Positions 1-9,172 of a stretch of DNA of 64,000 nucleotides are shown piece after piece; the first letter of the stretch is position 1; every line of letters starts with the position of its first letter. A program made the position numbers and the translations under genes. The notes beneath the pieces are model-generated. The model saw only the letters and a program-made list of their open reading frames with translations. It ran no database searches and was not told the DNA's origin. Source of the DNA: Ichthyophis bannanicus (Eukaryota > Chordata > Amphibia > Gymnophiona > Ichthyophiidae); the NCBI GenBank assembly GCA_033557465.1, contig CM066031.1, positions 1,667,060,800-1,667,124,799 on the forward strand, read 5' to 3'.

Positions 1-330
1 TTTCTGTTTCCTCAGCTTCCGGTGTTGACGGTCGGTATTCGGGACCGGGAACTGAAGCAAGGTGCAGCGTTTCAGCCCTCTCGTTTGGGGAGGGGGTTCT
101 GCACCGCCTCTGTGAGTGCTTTTCTGGTTTTCTGTACTTTCCTTAATCTGTTCTTTCTTCAGTCTGCTTTGTTACTAGTTCACTGGAGGGCTCATGGGAG
201 TTCCAGCAGTAAGCAGGCTACTGTTCTAAAGAGTTGATTGGTCCAGTCTCCTTGCTGCAGGAGGAGGTGCACTACCCGGATGTGGAGGACTAAACTGGAC
301 CCTCCAGGAACTTCAATTACCAGGTAAGTG
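1..330 (+). repeat. Probable terminal repeat of a DIRS element (truncated by window edge)
   Basis: The last 60 bases (about 270-330) resemble the outer edge and junction of DIRS-1 near 16686-16740: a GGACTA-ACTG core, then CAGGA-CT-CAATTA, then CAGGTAAGT-TAATTT. The preceding CTGCAGGAGGAGGT recalls the CTGCTGGAGTAGGTT stretch of the DIRS-1 terminal repeat. No protein signal is visible. The assignment rests on this short similarity only; it could also be another repeat with a related end. Confidence 0.45.
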
Positions 331-2559
331 TAATTTCCATTTCTGTGTGCAAAAGTTGCTGTACTGTCTGTAAAAGGTTGTAGGGCCTACAGAGGCCTCT
401 TTCCTTTGGGACAAAGGAGGACCATGTGCAAAAAGTCTGCAGAGGCCTCTTTCCTTTGGGGCAAAGGCTCTTTCCCTGGGATCCATCCTTATTAACATAT
501 TAATGGCTTTTATTCTTGCTAGTGTTGAGTCATTCTGGCTACACCCTGCCATCCCCTTTGTTTCATTAATCACTGGCACTGTAGTCTTCAGGGCTCATGA
601 GCACTTTGTATCACCAGCTTTGTTTGGCCTGTTTAACTTGTCCAGGCTTGCCCAACTTCAATCTGTTCAGGCCTGGCATGTCTTTTCTTAGCTGGGTCCA
701 TTTTCTGTGCACTTCTGTTCAGAGTATGGTTCCCCCTGGCTTTACTCTTGTTGTGCTGGGCTCTGGGTACTCATTTTCTTAGCCCACATGTTTTTTTTCC
801 ATGCCATCATAATGTATTACAGCCTCAGGCAAGGATGCAGCCATACTAGACATACCTATCAGTCAATTTCCCTTCATTCTCCAATTTTTCTTTTTCTTTT
901 CTTGTGAATGGGGCAAAGGTAATCCCATTAAGGGCAATGGACAACAACCATTTGAGACAGATAGGGGGCATCAGAAAAGCAGCTTCTGGTACTGTTCCCT
1001 AGAGACAACATACATTGTAACATCATTTTCTTGCAGCAACTCAATAATATTGAAAACACATAACATGAAAGTGTATCAAAAGCAGCAGTGCTTAATAATG
1101 TGATAAAGAAAGCTCTGAGAATAGTAGAGCAAAACTTGAGCTGGTGTGGGTATTGCAATTGCTGAAGCCGAAATGGCTTGTAGATTTCAGTTACTTTCTA
1201 AGAAAACAATATTAAAAGGATAACAATACAATCATTCACAAAAGCCCCCAAAACCCCCCAATCAGTCCAATAGTCCTCTTCCCATTCTCAGACAATGTGG
1301 TCCTGCCTCTCAGCAGTTCCCCAGGACCTCGCAGTGTGCTTCACCTTTCTCTGAAGTTTAAGTTCTGTTTCTCTCAAAATTTGAACCTCTCATTCTCATA
1401 GGCAGATATCTTGGCCCTTTTTCAATGTGACACACTGATCCAGATAGGGACTTCTTCACACATTTCAGCGGTGGGTAGTTCTGAGTTCTTGGGATGGTCT
1501 GTTCCATCTGGACTCTGGCCAATTTCCTCTGCTGGACTCTCTGGATTGCAATTGGTGACATGGCTCCAGGCCTTCTTCAGAAAAGGAGCACCAGTATTGA
1601 ATGAAAAAAACTAAATATGCTGGATTAGATTTCACAATGATATAAACTTAATTTCATCCATATTTACTTAAGATCATAACTATCTCATATGGTGTCAACT
1701 ATGTCTCTCAGTCTGATAAACTCTTTGTCTCTCTGTCTCTTTACCACTGGAGATTCCTTTGCAGGTAAGAAATATTCCATTATGCCCTTGACTGATCTTT
1801 ACATGTTTATAGATCAGAGAAGTTGCACACACATATTCTGCAATTTCTGGCAAGGTTTTTTTAGAATTATACCAATTTTGTGAGAATTTGTCATCAAATC
1901 ATCCCTCTTTTGCCCATGCGTGCCTGGCCAGGACATACAGGGGCAAAATGAGGTAAAAAGCATCTGGAAGTACCACATGGCCAGTGTGGGTTTTCCAAAG
2001 CTCATCAGGGTGCAAGGTGCACCCAGCCTGTCTCCAGATGTCTATTTCTAATTGTTGAGTATGTGTTGGGGCTTAGATGAATTCCTAAATTGAAGATTCT
2101 GGAGACGGCATAGTTGAATAAAATGCTCATCTCCTTGGTTTTTTTTTTTGTTTGTTTGTTTACATATTCATAAGCCAGATACATCAAATTACCTTCATCA
2201 GTTTAATGTCCATCAAAGTCCTTCTTCTTAATATCCCACTTCATCCCTCACAACACTCCCCCATCACCTGCATCATTCCACCAATCACATACATAGGTCC
2301 CTTTCATGTTTTTATACCATACTAATGTATCCTCATTTGGCAAGGCTGCTAAGAATATCAAACAATTGTTTAAAAACTTAGTATTGTTTATTTTCTCTCA
2401 TTCTTTTTCTCAAACCTCTCCTGGATCATTGCTGACAAGCAAAATTTGGTTTTGTCCAATCAACTCAAGTTAAATAATTTTACAAATATTTCCATATTTT
2501 CTGGTGTAATTGGCACCTATGATGTTACTGTCCTGTTCAGCAGTCAGCAGCACTGAGCT
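331..2559. other. Gene-free stretch, nothing recognised
   Basis: Open frames here are short and show no domain, repeat or codon signal. Local features are only a T-rich run near 2140-2160 and two similar short segments around 380-475 containing AGAGGCCTCTTTCCTTTGGG twice. It may be old, decayed repeat DNA. Confidence 0.5.
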
Positions 2560-3005
2560 GCCTTAAACCTTACAGTTCAGAAAACAGGCATTCAGATGAT
2601 GAAACTGATACTTTTGCATGATGTCACCGCCTCTCACTCCCAGAGGCCTTAGCATGGGTAAGGTGAGCGGGGTGATGTTCTTCTTAAGACTATGAACCAC
2701 TAATTTGAGGCTTGGCAAAGCCTCCTGGGTATTGTAGTCCTTTAGCTCAATGAAGAAAATAGTTGTGCACAAAATGGTAAGGTATAAATGGGATTTATTC
2801 CCTTCCCAGGGTTGGAATTTAACCTTGAAAATACAGCAACATAAAGTCCATACTTCTGGTACAATGAAACAAAAGAGTAATCAAACTTAGGCAACGCTTA
2901 TCTTCAGCTTCTTTAAGGTAACAGAAAAATAAGGTATAGAAAACAGTTTAAACCTCCAAACATTCTTTGGACTGTTTTCTCACTTATAGCAGTATTATAG
3001 CAATG
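2560..3005 (-). repeat. 3' LTR-like end of Gypsy-type element, copy 1
   Basis: Read on the minus strand, this directly follows the stop codon of the accessory ORF at 3006. It contains a GGGAATAAA polyadenylation-type motif near 2795 and a stretch AGGCTTTGCCAAGCC near 2710. Copy 2 at 6540-6890 has the same order: accessory ORF end, GGGAATAAA motif, then AAGGCTTTGCAAAATG. The shared order suggests the R/U5 side of an LTR. No second LTR was found, so LTR limits and target duplication are undefined. Confidence 0.55.
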
Positions 3006-4013
3006 CTAGCATAAAGATTGTATGCTGTCTGACATCGTGTACGTACAGTCCATGTAAACCTCTGTGTCTGGAGCTTGGTAAAACTCACACTGCATCCCAT
3101 TCACGTCGTCCTCAGCTTCCTGTGGGGTGAACTCTTCCCCCTGCTCAATCACTTCCTCTGTGAAGGGTAAAGTGTTCCCATCCCCCAACAGCCTAGAGGA
3201 GCTTAGGTGTTTAGCATAAGAATCACGGTTGGCTCTTTCACACAGCTCCTGGTATGTACAAGGGTTTTGATCAAAATCTTCTGCTATGCTATTTGGAAGT
3301 ATTTTCCTACCTTCCAGCAACTGCTTGTCCAGAGACCTCCCTTGGCTGCAAAATGGCTCACGGTAAAACTTTTCCCTTTTGCTTTGCCTGGGCTTTCTCA
3401 CAGGCAGAAACTCAGCTTCAGGGAAACAAGTTTTCCTTTCAGTATATTTGGTATTAGAAGGCTGAGACTGTCTTCTCAGGGGTTTAAAATAATATTCCTT
3501 GCCTTCAGGAGAATGGAGTTCCTCAGTGCACTGACCAGCCGTGTACTGCTTTCCACAGCATGGAACTGCCCGATTCCTGGAGTCAGCGTGGCTCTCACAG
3601 CTCCCTTCTCCAGATGAGCTTTCCTGGATAAGATGGGGATTCCCTTCCCTTCTCTTGTCCTTCCACACTGTTCTCTCCCTCTTGATCAACTCCTTCTCTC
3701 TCTCCTGTTCTTCACCTCTCTCCTCCTCTCTCCTAACTAGAGGATTTTTAAATGTGTTGCCTTTTCCGTTTGCTTGGGCTCCGCCCCTCATCAGCTGCTT
3801 CCTCTCTCCTAATGAGTCATGGGTTAGCACTTGGCTCGGGCGTTCCCTAGCACTGTGTGACATCATTTGTTTGGGGTTTCTATGCCAACCCTTCTCCCTG
3901 TTTTCCTCTGAAATGTCAAAAGTGTATTCATTCTGAGGTATATTCTCTGTCTCCCTGGGCTCTGATCCTTGTGCCTCATGACAATGAAAAGGTTGGGGAT
4001 ATCTGGAATGCAA
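3006..4013 (-). CDS. Accessory ORF of Gypsy-type retroelement, copy 1 (335 aa, unrecognised)
   Basis: This is an uninterrupted 335-residue frame with no domain I recognise. It is hydrophilic, rich in Glu, Arg, Gln and Ser, with no signal peptide or membrane segment. Segments in order: ARERPSQ (about residue 53), RGGAQAN, a Glu/Arg-rich run, a Cys-containing middle part (CCGKQYTAGQC), CTYQELC, an acidic segment, and the C-terminal MDCTYTMSDSIQSLC. All reappear in the same order in copy 2 (6892-7845), which directly follows a Gypsy reverse transcriptase. This places the ORF between pol and the 3' LTR, where other retroelements carry env or accessory genes. It lacks env hallmarks (signal peptide, transmembrane helix). 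The pol that should lie to its right is missing here. Function unknown. Confidence 0.65.
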   Translation of the reverse strand: MHSRYPQPFHCHEAQGSEPRETENIPQNEYTFDISEENREKGWHRNPKQMMSHSARERPSQVLTHDSLGERKQLMRGGAQANGKGNTFKNPLVRREEERGEEQEREKELIKRERTVWKDKRREGNPHLIQESSSGEGSCESHADSRNRAVPCCGKQYTAGQCTEELHSPEGKEYYFKPLRRQSQPSNTKYTERKTCFPEAEFLPVRKPRQSKREKFYREPFCSQGRSLDKQLLEGRKILPNSIAEDFDQNPCTYQELCERANRDSYAKHLSSSRLLGDGNTLPFTEEVIEQGEEFTPQEAEDDVNGMQCEFYQAPDTEVYMDCTYTMSDSIQSLC

Positions 4014-5707
4014 ACACTTCTCCTTGTATATTTTTAATGCAGAATATTCTTTTTCACATTTAATTTAAAACCTAACAATACCTGAGACTGGCATCAAACT
4101 GATCTGAAAACCCTCTGTGAGGTGCTTGCCACAGTATATAAAATCCCTTTTAACATTTAATTTTGTATATGCAGTCAAAACCAAATATATGTACCAGAGA
4201 TAAAAATTCAAGCTGGATTACCCTTTTATTCAGAGCTCTTAACCTCTACTTTGAAGGTCAAAGGAAAACAGAAACAGTTTCCTTAGTTTCATGCCTTGTT
4301 TGTTTGATCTAGCATCCAGGGGCACTTGGCAATGAACAGCCAGCAATGAAAGAAAAACAATATTTACTGTAGATTAAAACATTTAAACACAAGACTATTA
4401 GTCTTTTAAGCATAGCAGCTAGCAGCCTATCTGATTGGAATAAGAAGGTTTTCTTGATAAATTTCACTAAACCCTCCCCCCTGGGCTGTAAGAAATGGTT
4501 TGCAGGCTAACTCTTTCACATGAGCTTTGCCTTACAGATATTCCCCACCCCATACATCTTTGCTAATAGTAATTTGACCAGCCTTTGTTTGATCCCACCC
4601 TTACACAATCAAGATGCTGGTCAGACATCTGAGGATGCTCAAAGGAGGCATCCCCCATTGTTCTAGAAGCTTAAACTCTACAATTAAAATTGATGACGAG
4701 GATTGTTTGGAGGCTAGGTGAGGCTAGGTGAATTGGGGGTTTTTGTCCTCTTTAATGGGTTTCCATTTGTTTGCTAGGAGAAAGACTCCTAGGTGATTTG
4801 TCCTTTTGTCCTCTCTAATGGGCCTCCATTCATCTGCTAGAAGAAGAAACTCCTCCCTGATCTTCCAGTATCTTTCTATAGCTATGCAAACAATTTCAAT
4901 TGTTTCATTCCTAGTATCTTTTTGTAGTTATGCAAACCATCTCAGCAGTTCCAACCACCCCCCACTCACCGCTGAGAGGCATGACCAAAACATTTTCTAA
5001 ACTGTCCCTTTCCCTGCAATCAGTAGACCTGGTGTTTTACACTGTTTGGGGACACAGGGGTGACTTGTTAATAACTTCACCTTTTACTGATAGAGTATCA
5101 AAATCAATCCTGAAATATAAAGACCTAATGTCTGGACAAAAACTTTCTTTCCCTAATCTTTCTCTAATGTCACAACTAAACACAGAGACACTCTAACATT
5201 TACAGAGACACTCTAACAGTTTCTACATAACAGCACATTAACTATATGGACCAGCCATGAATCTATATAGGGAAACTGGTCCGGATGCTCCTTCACTACA
5301 ATTTAGCCTCCGGACCCCATGCTGTAATCACAATTTACAAATCACAAGTTACAGTGTAAATCTTCTAATCTCAATTCAAGGAATGCAATGTTCAGTGTAA
5401 ATTTTTTAATCTCACTTCTGGGAATACAATATACAATATAATCCAGGTAACAGGCAGAGTTTGGTTGCGCAAAACACACAGGACCACAAAGGGAAAAAGA
5501 AAGAGGGAAAACAGAAAACAGAGACGTCTCAGCAGCGAATACTCATACACTCTCTTTCCTCAGTAGCAGCTGTTACAAATATACATTACACACACTCTCT
5601 CTAGCTGTAGCATAGGATTTAACTTTTATCATGAGGATAATAGTAATATGAGAAATATAGCTAGCTATTTTTCTAATGTCCACTAGATGGAGCTCCAGGA
5701 TCACTAG
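4014..5707. other. Gene-free stretch with short diverged duplications
   Basis: No coding signal. At 4735-4870 a segment of about 65 bases is repeated with changes (TTTGTCCTCT-TAATGGG-TCCATT-TGCTAG), and at 4868-4950 a shorter pair (TAGTATCTTT-TAG-TATGCAAAC) follows. The composition and the short CT-rich and A-rich tracts would fit an old LTR-type insertion. I could not find its ends. Confidence 0.4.
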
Positions 5708-6209
5708 CACAAAAGATGCCCCCAACACCACAAGCACATGGCAGCACAAGCACATGGCAGCACAAGAGAAGCCCCCAACACTAGAAGCACATGGCAGCAC
5801 AAACACATGGCAGCACAAAAGAAGCCCCCAGCACTAGAAGCACATGGCAGCACAAAAGAAGCCCCCAGCACTAGAAGCAAATGGCAACACAAAAGAAGCC
5901 CCCAGCACTAGAAGCACATGTCAACACAAAGGAAGCCCCCAACACTAGAAGCACATGGCAGCACAAGCACATGGCAGCACAAAAGAAGCCCCCAACATGA
6001 GAAGCACATGGCAGTACAAGCACATGGCAGCACAAAAGAAACCCCCAACACTAGAAGCACATGGCAGCACAAAAGAAGCCCCCAGCACTAGAAGCACATG
6101 GCAACACAAAGGAAGCCCCCAACACTAGAAGCACATGGCAGCACAAGCACATGGCAGCACAAAAGAAGCCCCCAACACTAGAAGCACATGGCAGCACAAG
6201 AGAAGCCCA
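5708..6209. repeat. Minisatellite, about 37-bp unit with optional 16-bp insert
   Basis: About a dozen units built around AGCCCCCA-CACTAGAAGCAC followed by ATGGCAGCACAAAAGA. Some units carry an extra GCACATGGCAGCACAA. Units differ by few substitutions (CAACACTAG or CAGCACTAG, GGCAAC or GGCAGC), so the array is young or being homogenised. It leaves open frames on both strands with repetitive Cys/Leu/Val or Lys/Pro/Ala products, which I take as by-products of the repeat and not as genes. Confidence 0.9.
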
Positions 6210-6539
6210 CTTAAGGGGGTCAAGTGCTAATATTTTAGGCATTTTAATAGCTTTGGCAGCGCTTTAAATACTTTTAAGAGACCCGAGGTGACAGAGTTGA
6301 ATTTATACTGCAGTCATTTACTGGCGCTCGCAAGCGCGCCCCCCCCCCCCCCCTATTCCTACCAGATTTACCAGATACCAGACCGGACGAGCAATGGTTT
6401 CAGGGCCTCTAGGACCCTTACTCGGACTGCTCGTTGCGGGTGACCAGGCCACTACAGATTCACAGAAATTACCAGATACCAGAATTACCAGATTTACCAG
6501 ATACAGAAATACTGTCACCCACTAACGTACCCAGAGGCT
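6210..6539. repeat. Poly-C tract and short TACCAGAT repeats
   Basis: A run of about 17 C follows CGCAAGCGCG near 6335-6353. From 6357 to 6512 the words TTACCAGAT and ACCAGATAC recur at least seven times in two blocks (6357-6386 and 6468-6512), separated by a GC-rich segment. No coding signal. The two blocks could bound a small inserted unit, but this is speculative. Confidence 0.6.
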
Positions 6540-6891
6540 AAAAAGGGCTTGGGTCATTTGATGGGGCAGTATTTTTATGGCTAGAGCTCCTATGAAGGCA
6601 TTTTGCAAAGCCTTATGGATCCTGTAGTTTTCACCATTAGCCAAAGAAGTGTAGTTGAAGCAGAGGGTAAGGTTTAAACTCAGGCTTTATTCCCCGTCCG
6701 GGGTGGATTCATAACAGTGGAACGTAAAGCAGGTCAGACCCTTCGTCTGATAACACAATTAAAGAAAAATACTTTCAACAAAACTTAGCTTTCTTCAGCA
6801 TTAAACCAGGAACAAAAAGTAACAGAAAACAGTTCCTTTTACTCACGGAACTCTGGCACCTGTTTCCTCTCATAAACAGTTCTGGCTGCTT
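6540..6891 (-). repeat. 3' LTR-like end of Gypsy-type element, copy 2
   Basis: On the minus strand it follows the accessory ORF stop at 6892. It has a GGGAATAAA motif near 6690 and the AAGGCTTTGCAAAATG stretch near 6615, in the same order as copy 1. It is diverged from copy 1, so the two belong to related but distinct subfamilies. Exact LTR limits are not resolved. Confidence 0.55.
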
Positions 6892-7845
6892 TTAACATAG
6901 AGATGCTATACAATCAGATAATGTGTACGTGCAGTCCATCTCATTTTCCTCTAAAGATTCTCCAAGAGGTTCAATCTGCATCTCCTCTTCATCAGAGTAA
7001 ACCTCTGGCTCCCAATTGCCGTTAAAGTTATAAGGTTCTTTTCGGGGAGTTAAAACACTCTCCTCCCCCACTATACCAGTGGCCCGTGGGTAACTACCGT
7101 ATTTCCTGTAGTTGGGTTCCTGAGAACTACAGAGCTCTTGGTACGTGCATAGAAAGTCAGGGTATTGCAAACCTCTCTTATTAGGGTAAATATGCCTACC
7201 TTTAGGCACTGCTGTTTCCTGCTCTCTCAGATAAGCACAGCTCTGCTTTGAAGCCCCTTTTCCACGGTGTTTCTCTGACTCATTCAAATGTGCTTCAGGG
7301 TAAAAGTTTTCCCCTTCTGCATTTCTGGTGTTAGGTAATTAATATCTTAAAGCCTTGGCTGTTGGACTGCCTTCTCTGCTTGCCTCACAGCAACGCTCCT
7401 GGGAATATTGAGAGGCTGTGCACTGCTGTTCCCAACAGCTTCTCTGAGAATCACCAACCTCATGTACTCTGGATAATCCCCTTGGCTCCGTCCTCACAGC
7501 TCCACGGACACTGCTCTCAAGCTCAGCAGTACCTAACGGTTCTCCCGTAGTTCCAACTACAGCCCTTGTAGTTCCTACTACTTCTCTCTCCGTTCTACTT
7601 TCTCCTTCAGTTCCCCCTCTACCTTCCGGTAAGTGATTTTTAAGTACGTTCAAACTGGTGTTAGCCTGGGCTCCGCCCCCATGCAGGTGCTCTTCATTTT
7701 CTAATGAATTCTGTGCTCCCTTTCTGTTCGGGCGTTCCCTAACACCTCGTGGCTTTGTTTTCATCTGTTGCTCATAGCAACCTTCCCCCATGTGTGAACC
7801 TGAGCTGTCAGTTTCCCTTACATTTTGCTCACAATCCCCTTCCAT
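6892..7845 (-). pseudogene. Accessory ORF of Gypsy-type retroelement, copy 2 (broken)
   Basis: Two frames (7845-7339 and 7287-6892) together cover the same protein as copy 1. The first begins 19 bases after the pol stop and shows VRERPNRK and HGGGAQAN, then a Cys-containing segment (CWEQQCTASQYSQERCC). The second shows CTYQELC, an acidic stretch and the C-terminal EMDCTYTLSDCIASLC. A frame break and stop near 7340 separate them. Copy 1 keeps one frame over the matching region, so this copy is inactivated. The acidic-plus-Cys C terminus is the best conserved part. Confidence 0.6.
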
Positions 7846-7864
7846 GGGTTCTGATGGCGCTACC

Positions 7865-9172
7865 TTATGACAGATCCCCCCCCCTTAAAATATTACGGAC
7901 TGCCGGACGACTAACTGGACAGCTCGTAATCCGGGAGAGCGCATCCGCATTCCCATGCAATTTTCCTGATCTGTGTTGTATAACAAAATTGAATGCCTGC
8001 AGTGCCAGATGCCACCTGGTCAACCGCGCGTTGCTATTGCGCATCTGGTTTAACCATTTGAGAGGGGCGTGGTCCGTGACCAGGAGAAACTTCCTACCAG
8101 TTAAGTAAAACCTCAGTGCTTCAATCGCCCATTTTATGGCCAGGCACTCTTTTTCAACTGTCGAGTAATTTTTCTCTGCCTTTGAGAGTTTCTGACTCAA
8201 ATAAGTGACCGGGTGCTCCACCCCCTCAAACACTTGGGATAGTACCGCCGCCAACCCGCTTTCAGAAGCATCTGTATGGACTACGAAAGGTAGATTAAAA
8301 TCTATTTCCCGCAGCACTGGGGCTGTACATAGTTTCTCTTTTAGAGATGAGAAGGCGATCTCCGCCTCTGGGGTCCACCGCACTTTATTGGGAGCATTTT
8401 TCTTAAGCATCTCTGTAAATAAAATGCTTTCCTCCGCGAACCGAGGTATGAACCGTCTATAGTATCCAATGAGCCCCAGAAAACTGCGTACCTGTTTTTT
8501 GGTAGTGGGTTGGGGAAAATCCCTGATGCTTTCCACCTTGTTAGCTAAGGGTTTAACTACCCCCCTTCCCACCATGTGGCCCAAGTATTTGGCCTCCTCG
8601 CTGGCGAATAGGCATTTCGCCGGGTTGAGGGTCAAACCTGCTCTGCGAAGGGCTCGGAGCACAGCCTCAACTCTAGCGAGGTGCTGGGACCAGGTCGTAC
8701 TATAGATGACAATGTCGTCCATGTATGTGAGAGCATAATCATGGTGAGGCCTCAGTACTTGGTCTACAAGGCGCTGGCAGGTGGCTGCTGCCCCATGCAG
8801 CCCAAACGGCATCCGCTTAAAATGAAATAACCCTATAGGGGTGCTGAACGCCGTCTTTGGTTTGGAATCACGTGTAAGGGGTATTTGCCAATACCCCTTT
8901 GTGAGATCTAGCGTGGTCAAGTATTTTGCTTGACCCAGCCGTTCCAACAAATCGTCGATGCGGGGCATCGGATATGCATCGAATTGGGAGATCTCATTGA
9001 TTTGCCGGAAATCAATACAAAATCTGAGGGTCCCGTCCGGCTTCGGAACTAGCACTATGGGACTTGACCACGGGCTGTGGGACTCCTCGATAATGCCCAT
9101 CGCGACCATTTCTTTTACTTGCCTAATGACCTCATTTTTCTTGGTCATGCGATAGGGCCGTTGTCTGATAAC
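7865..9172 (-). CDS. pol: Ty3/Gypsy pol fragment: reverse transcriptase and RNase H
   Basis: The frame is open from 9172 (QRPYRMTKK just before the first ATG at 9148) to the stop at 7865. Reverse transcriptase motifs in order: SPWSSPIVLVPKPDG, FCIDFRQIN, LDLTKGYWQIPL, FSTPIGLFHFKRMPFG, and the catalytic YMDD (about residue 142 from the ATG). RNase H follows with VHTDASESGLAAVLSQ, the KEC helix and VTDHAPLKWL. The frame ends about 20 residues after NADALSR. No integrase follows, unlike the usual Gypsy order; integrase may lie upstream of RT (as in Gmr1-type elements) or be lost. The upstream part is cut where the DNA transposon begins at 9172, and I see no continuation to the right of that transposon. 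No stop codons or frameshifts in the retained part. Confidence 0.88.
   Translation of the reverse strand, partial: VIRQRPYRMTKKNEVIRQVKEMVAMGIIEESHSPWSSPIVLVPKPDGTLRFCIDFRQINEISQFDAYPMPRIDDLLERLGQAKYLTTLDLTKGYWQIPLTRDSKPKTAFSTPIGLFHFKRMPFGLHGAAATCQRLVDQVLRPHHDYALTYMDDIVIYSTTWSQHLARVEAVLRALRRAGLTLNPAKCLFASEEAKYLGHMVGRGVVKPLANKVESIRDFPQPTTKKQVRSFLGLIGYYRRFIPRFAEESILFTEMLKKNAPNKVRWTPEAEIAFSSLKEKLCTAPVLREIDFNLPFVVHTDASESGLAAVLSQVFEGVEHPVTYLSQKLSKAEKNYSTVEKECLAIKWAIEALRFYLTGRKFLLVTDHAPLKWLNQMRNSNARLTRWHLALQAFNFVIQHRSGKLHGNADALSRITSCPVSRPAVRNILRGGDLS

Noticed and set aside
3006..4013. Accessory ORF as a retroviral envelope gene.
   Set aside because: No signal peptide, transmembrane segment, furin-type site or glycoprotein Cys pattern is visible; the protein is hydrophilic throughout.
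5573..6267. Open frames with Cys/Leu/Val-rich or Lys/Pro-rich products in the minisatellite.
   Set aside because: They result from stop-free repeat units on both strands and show no start context or homology.
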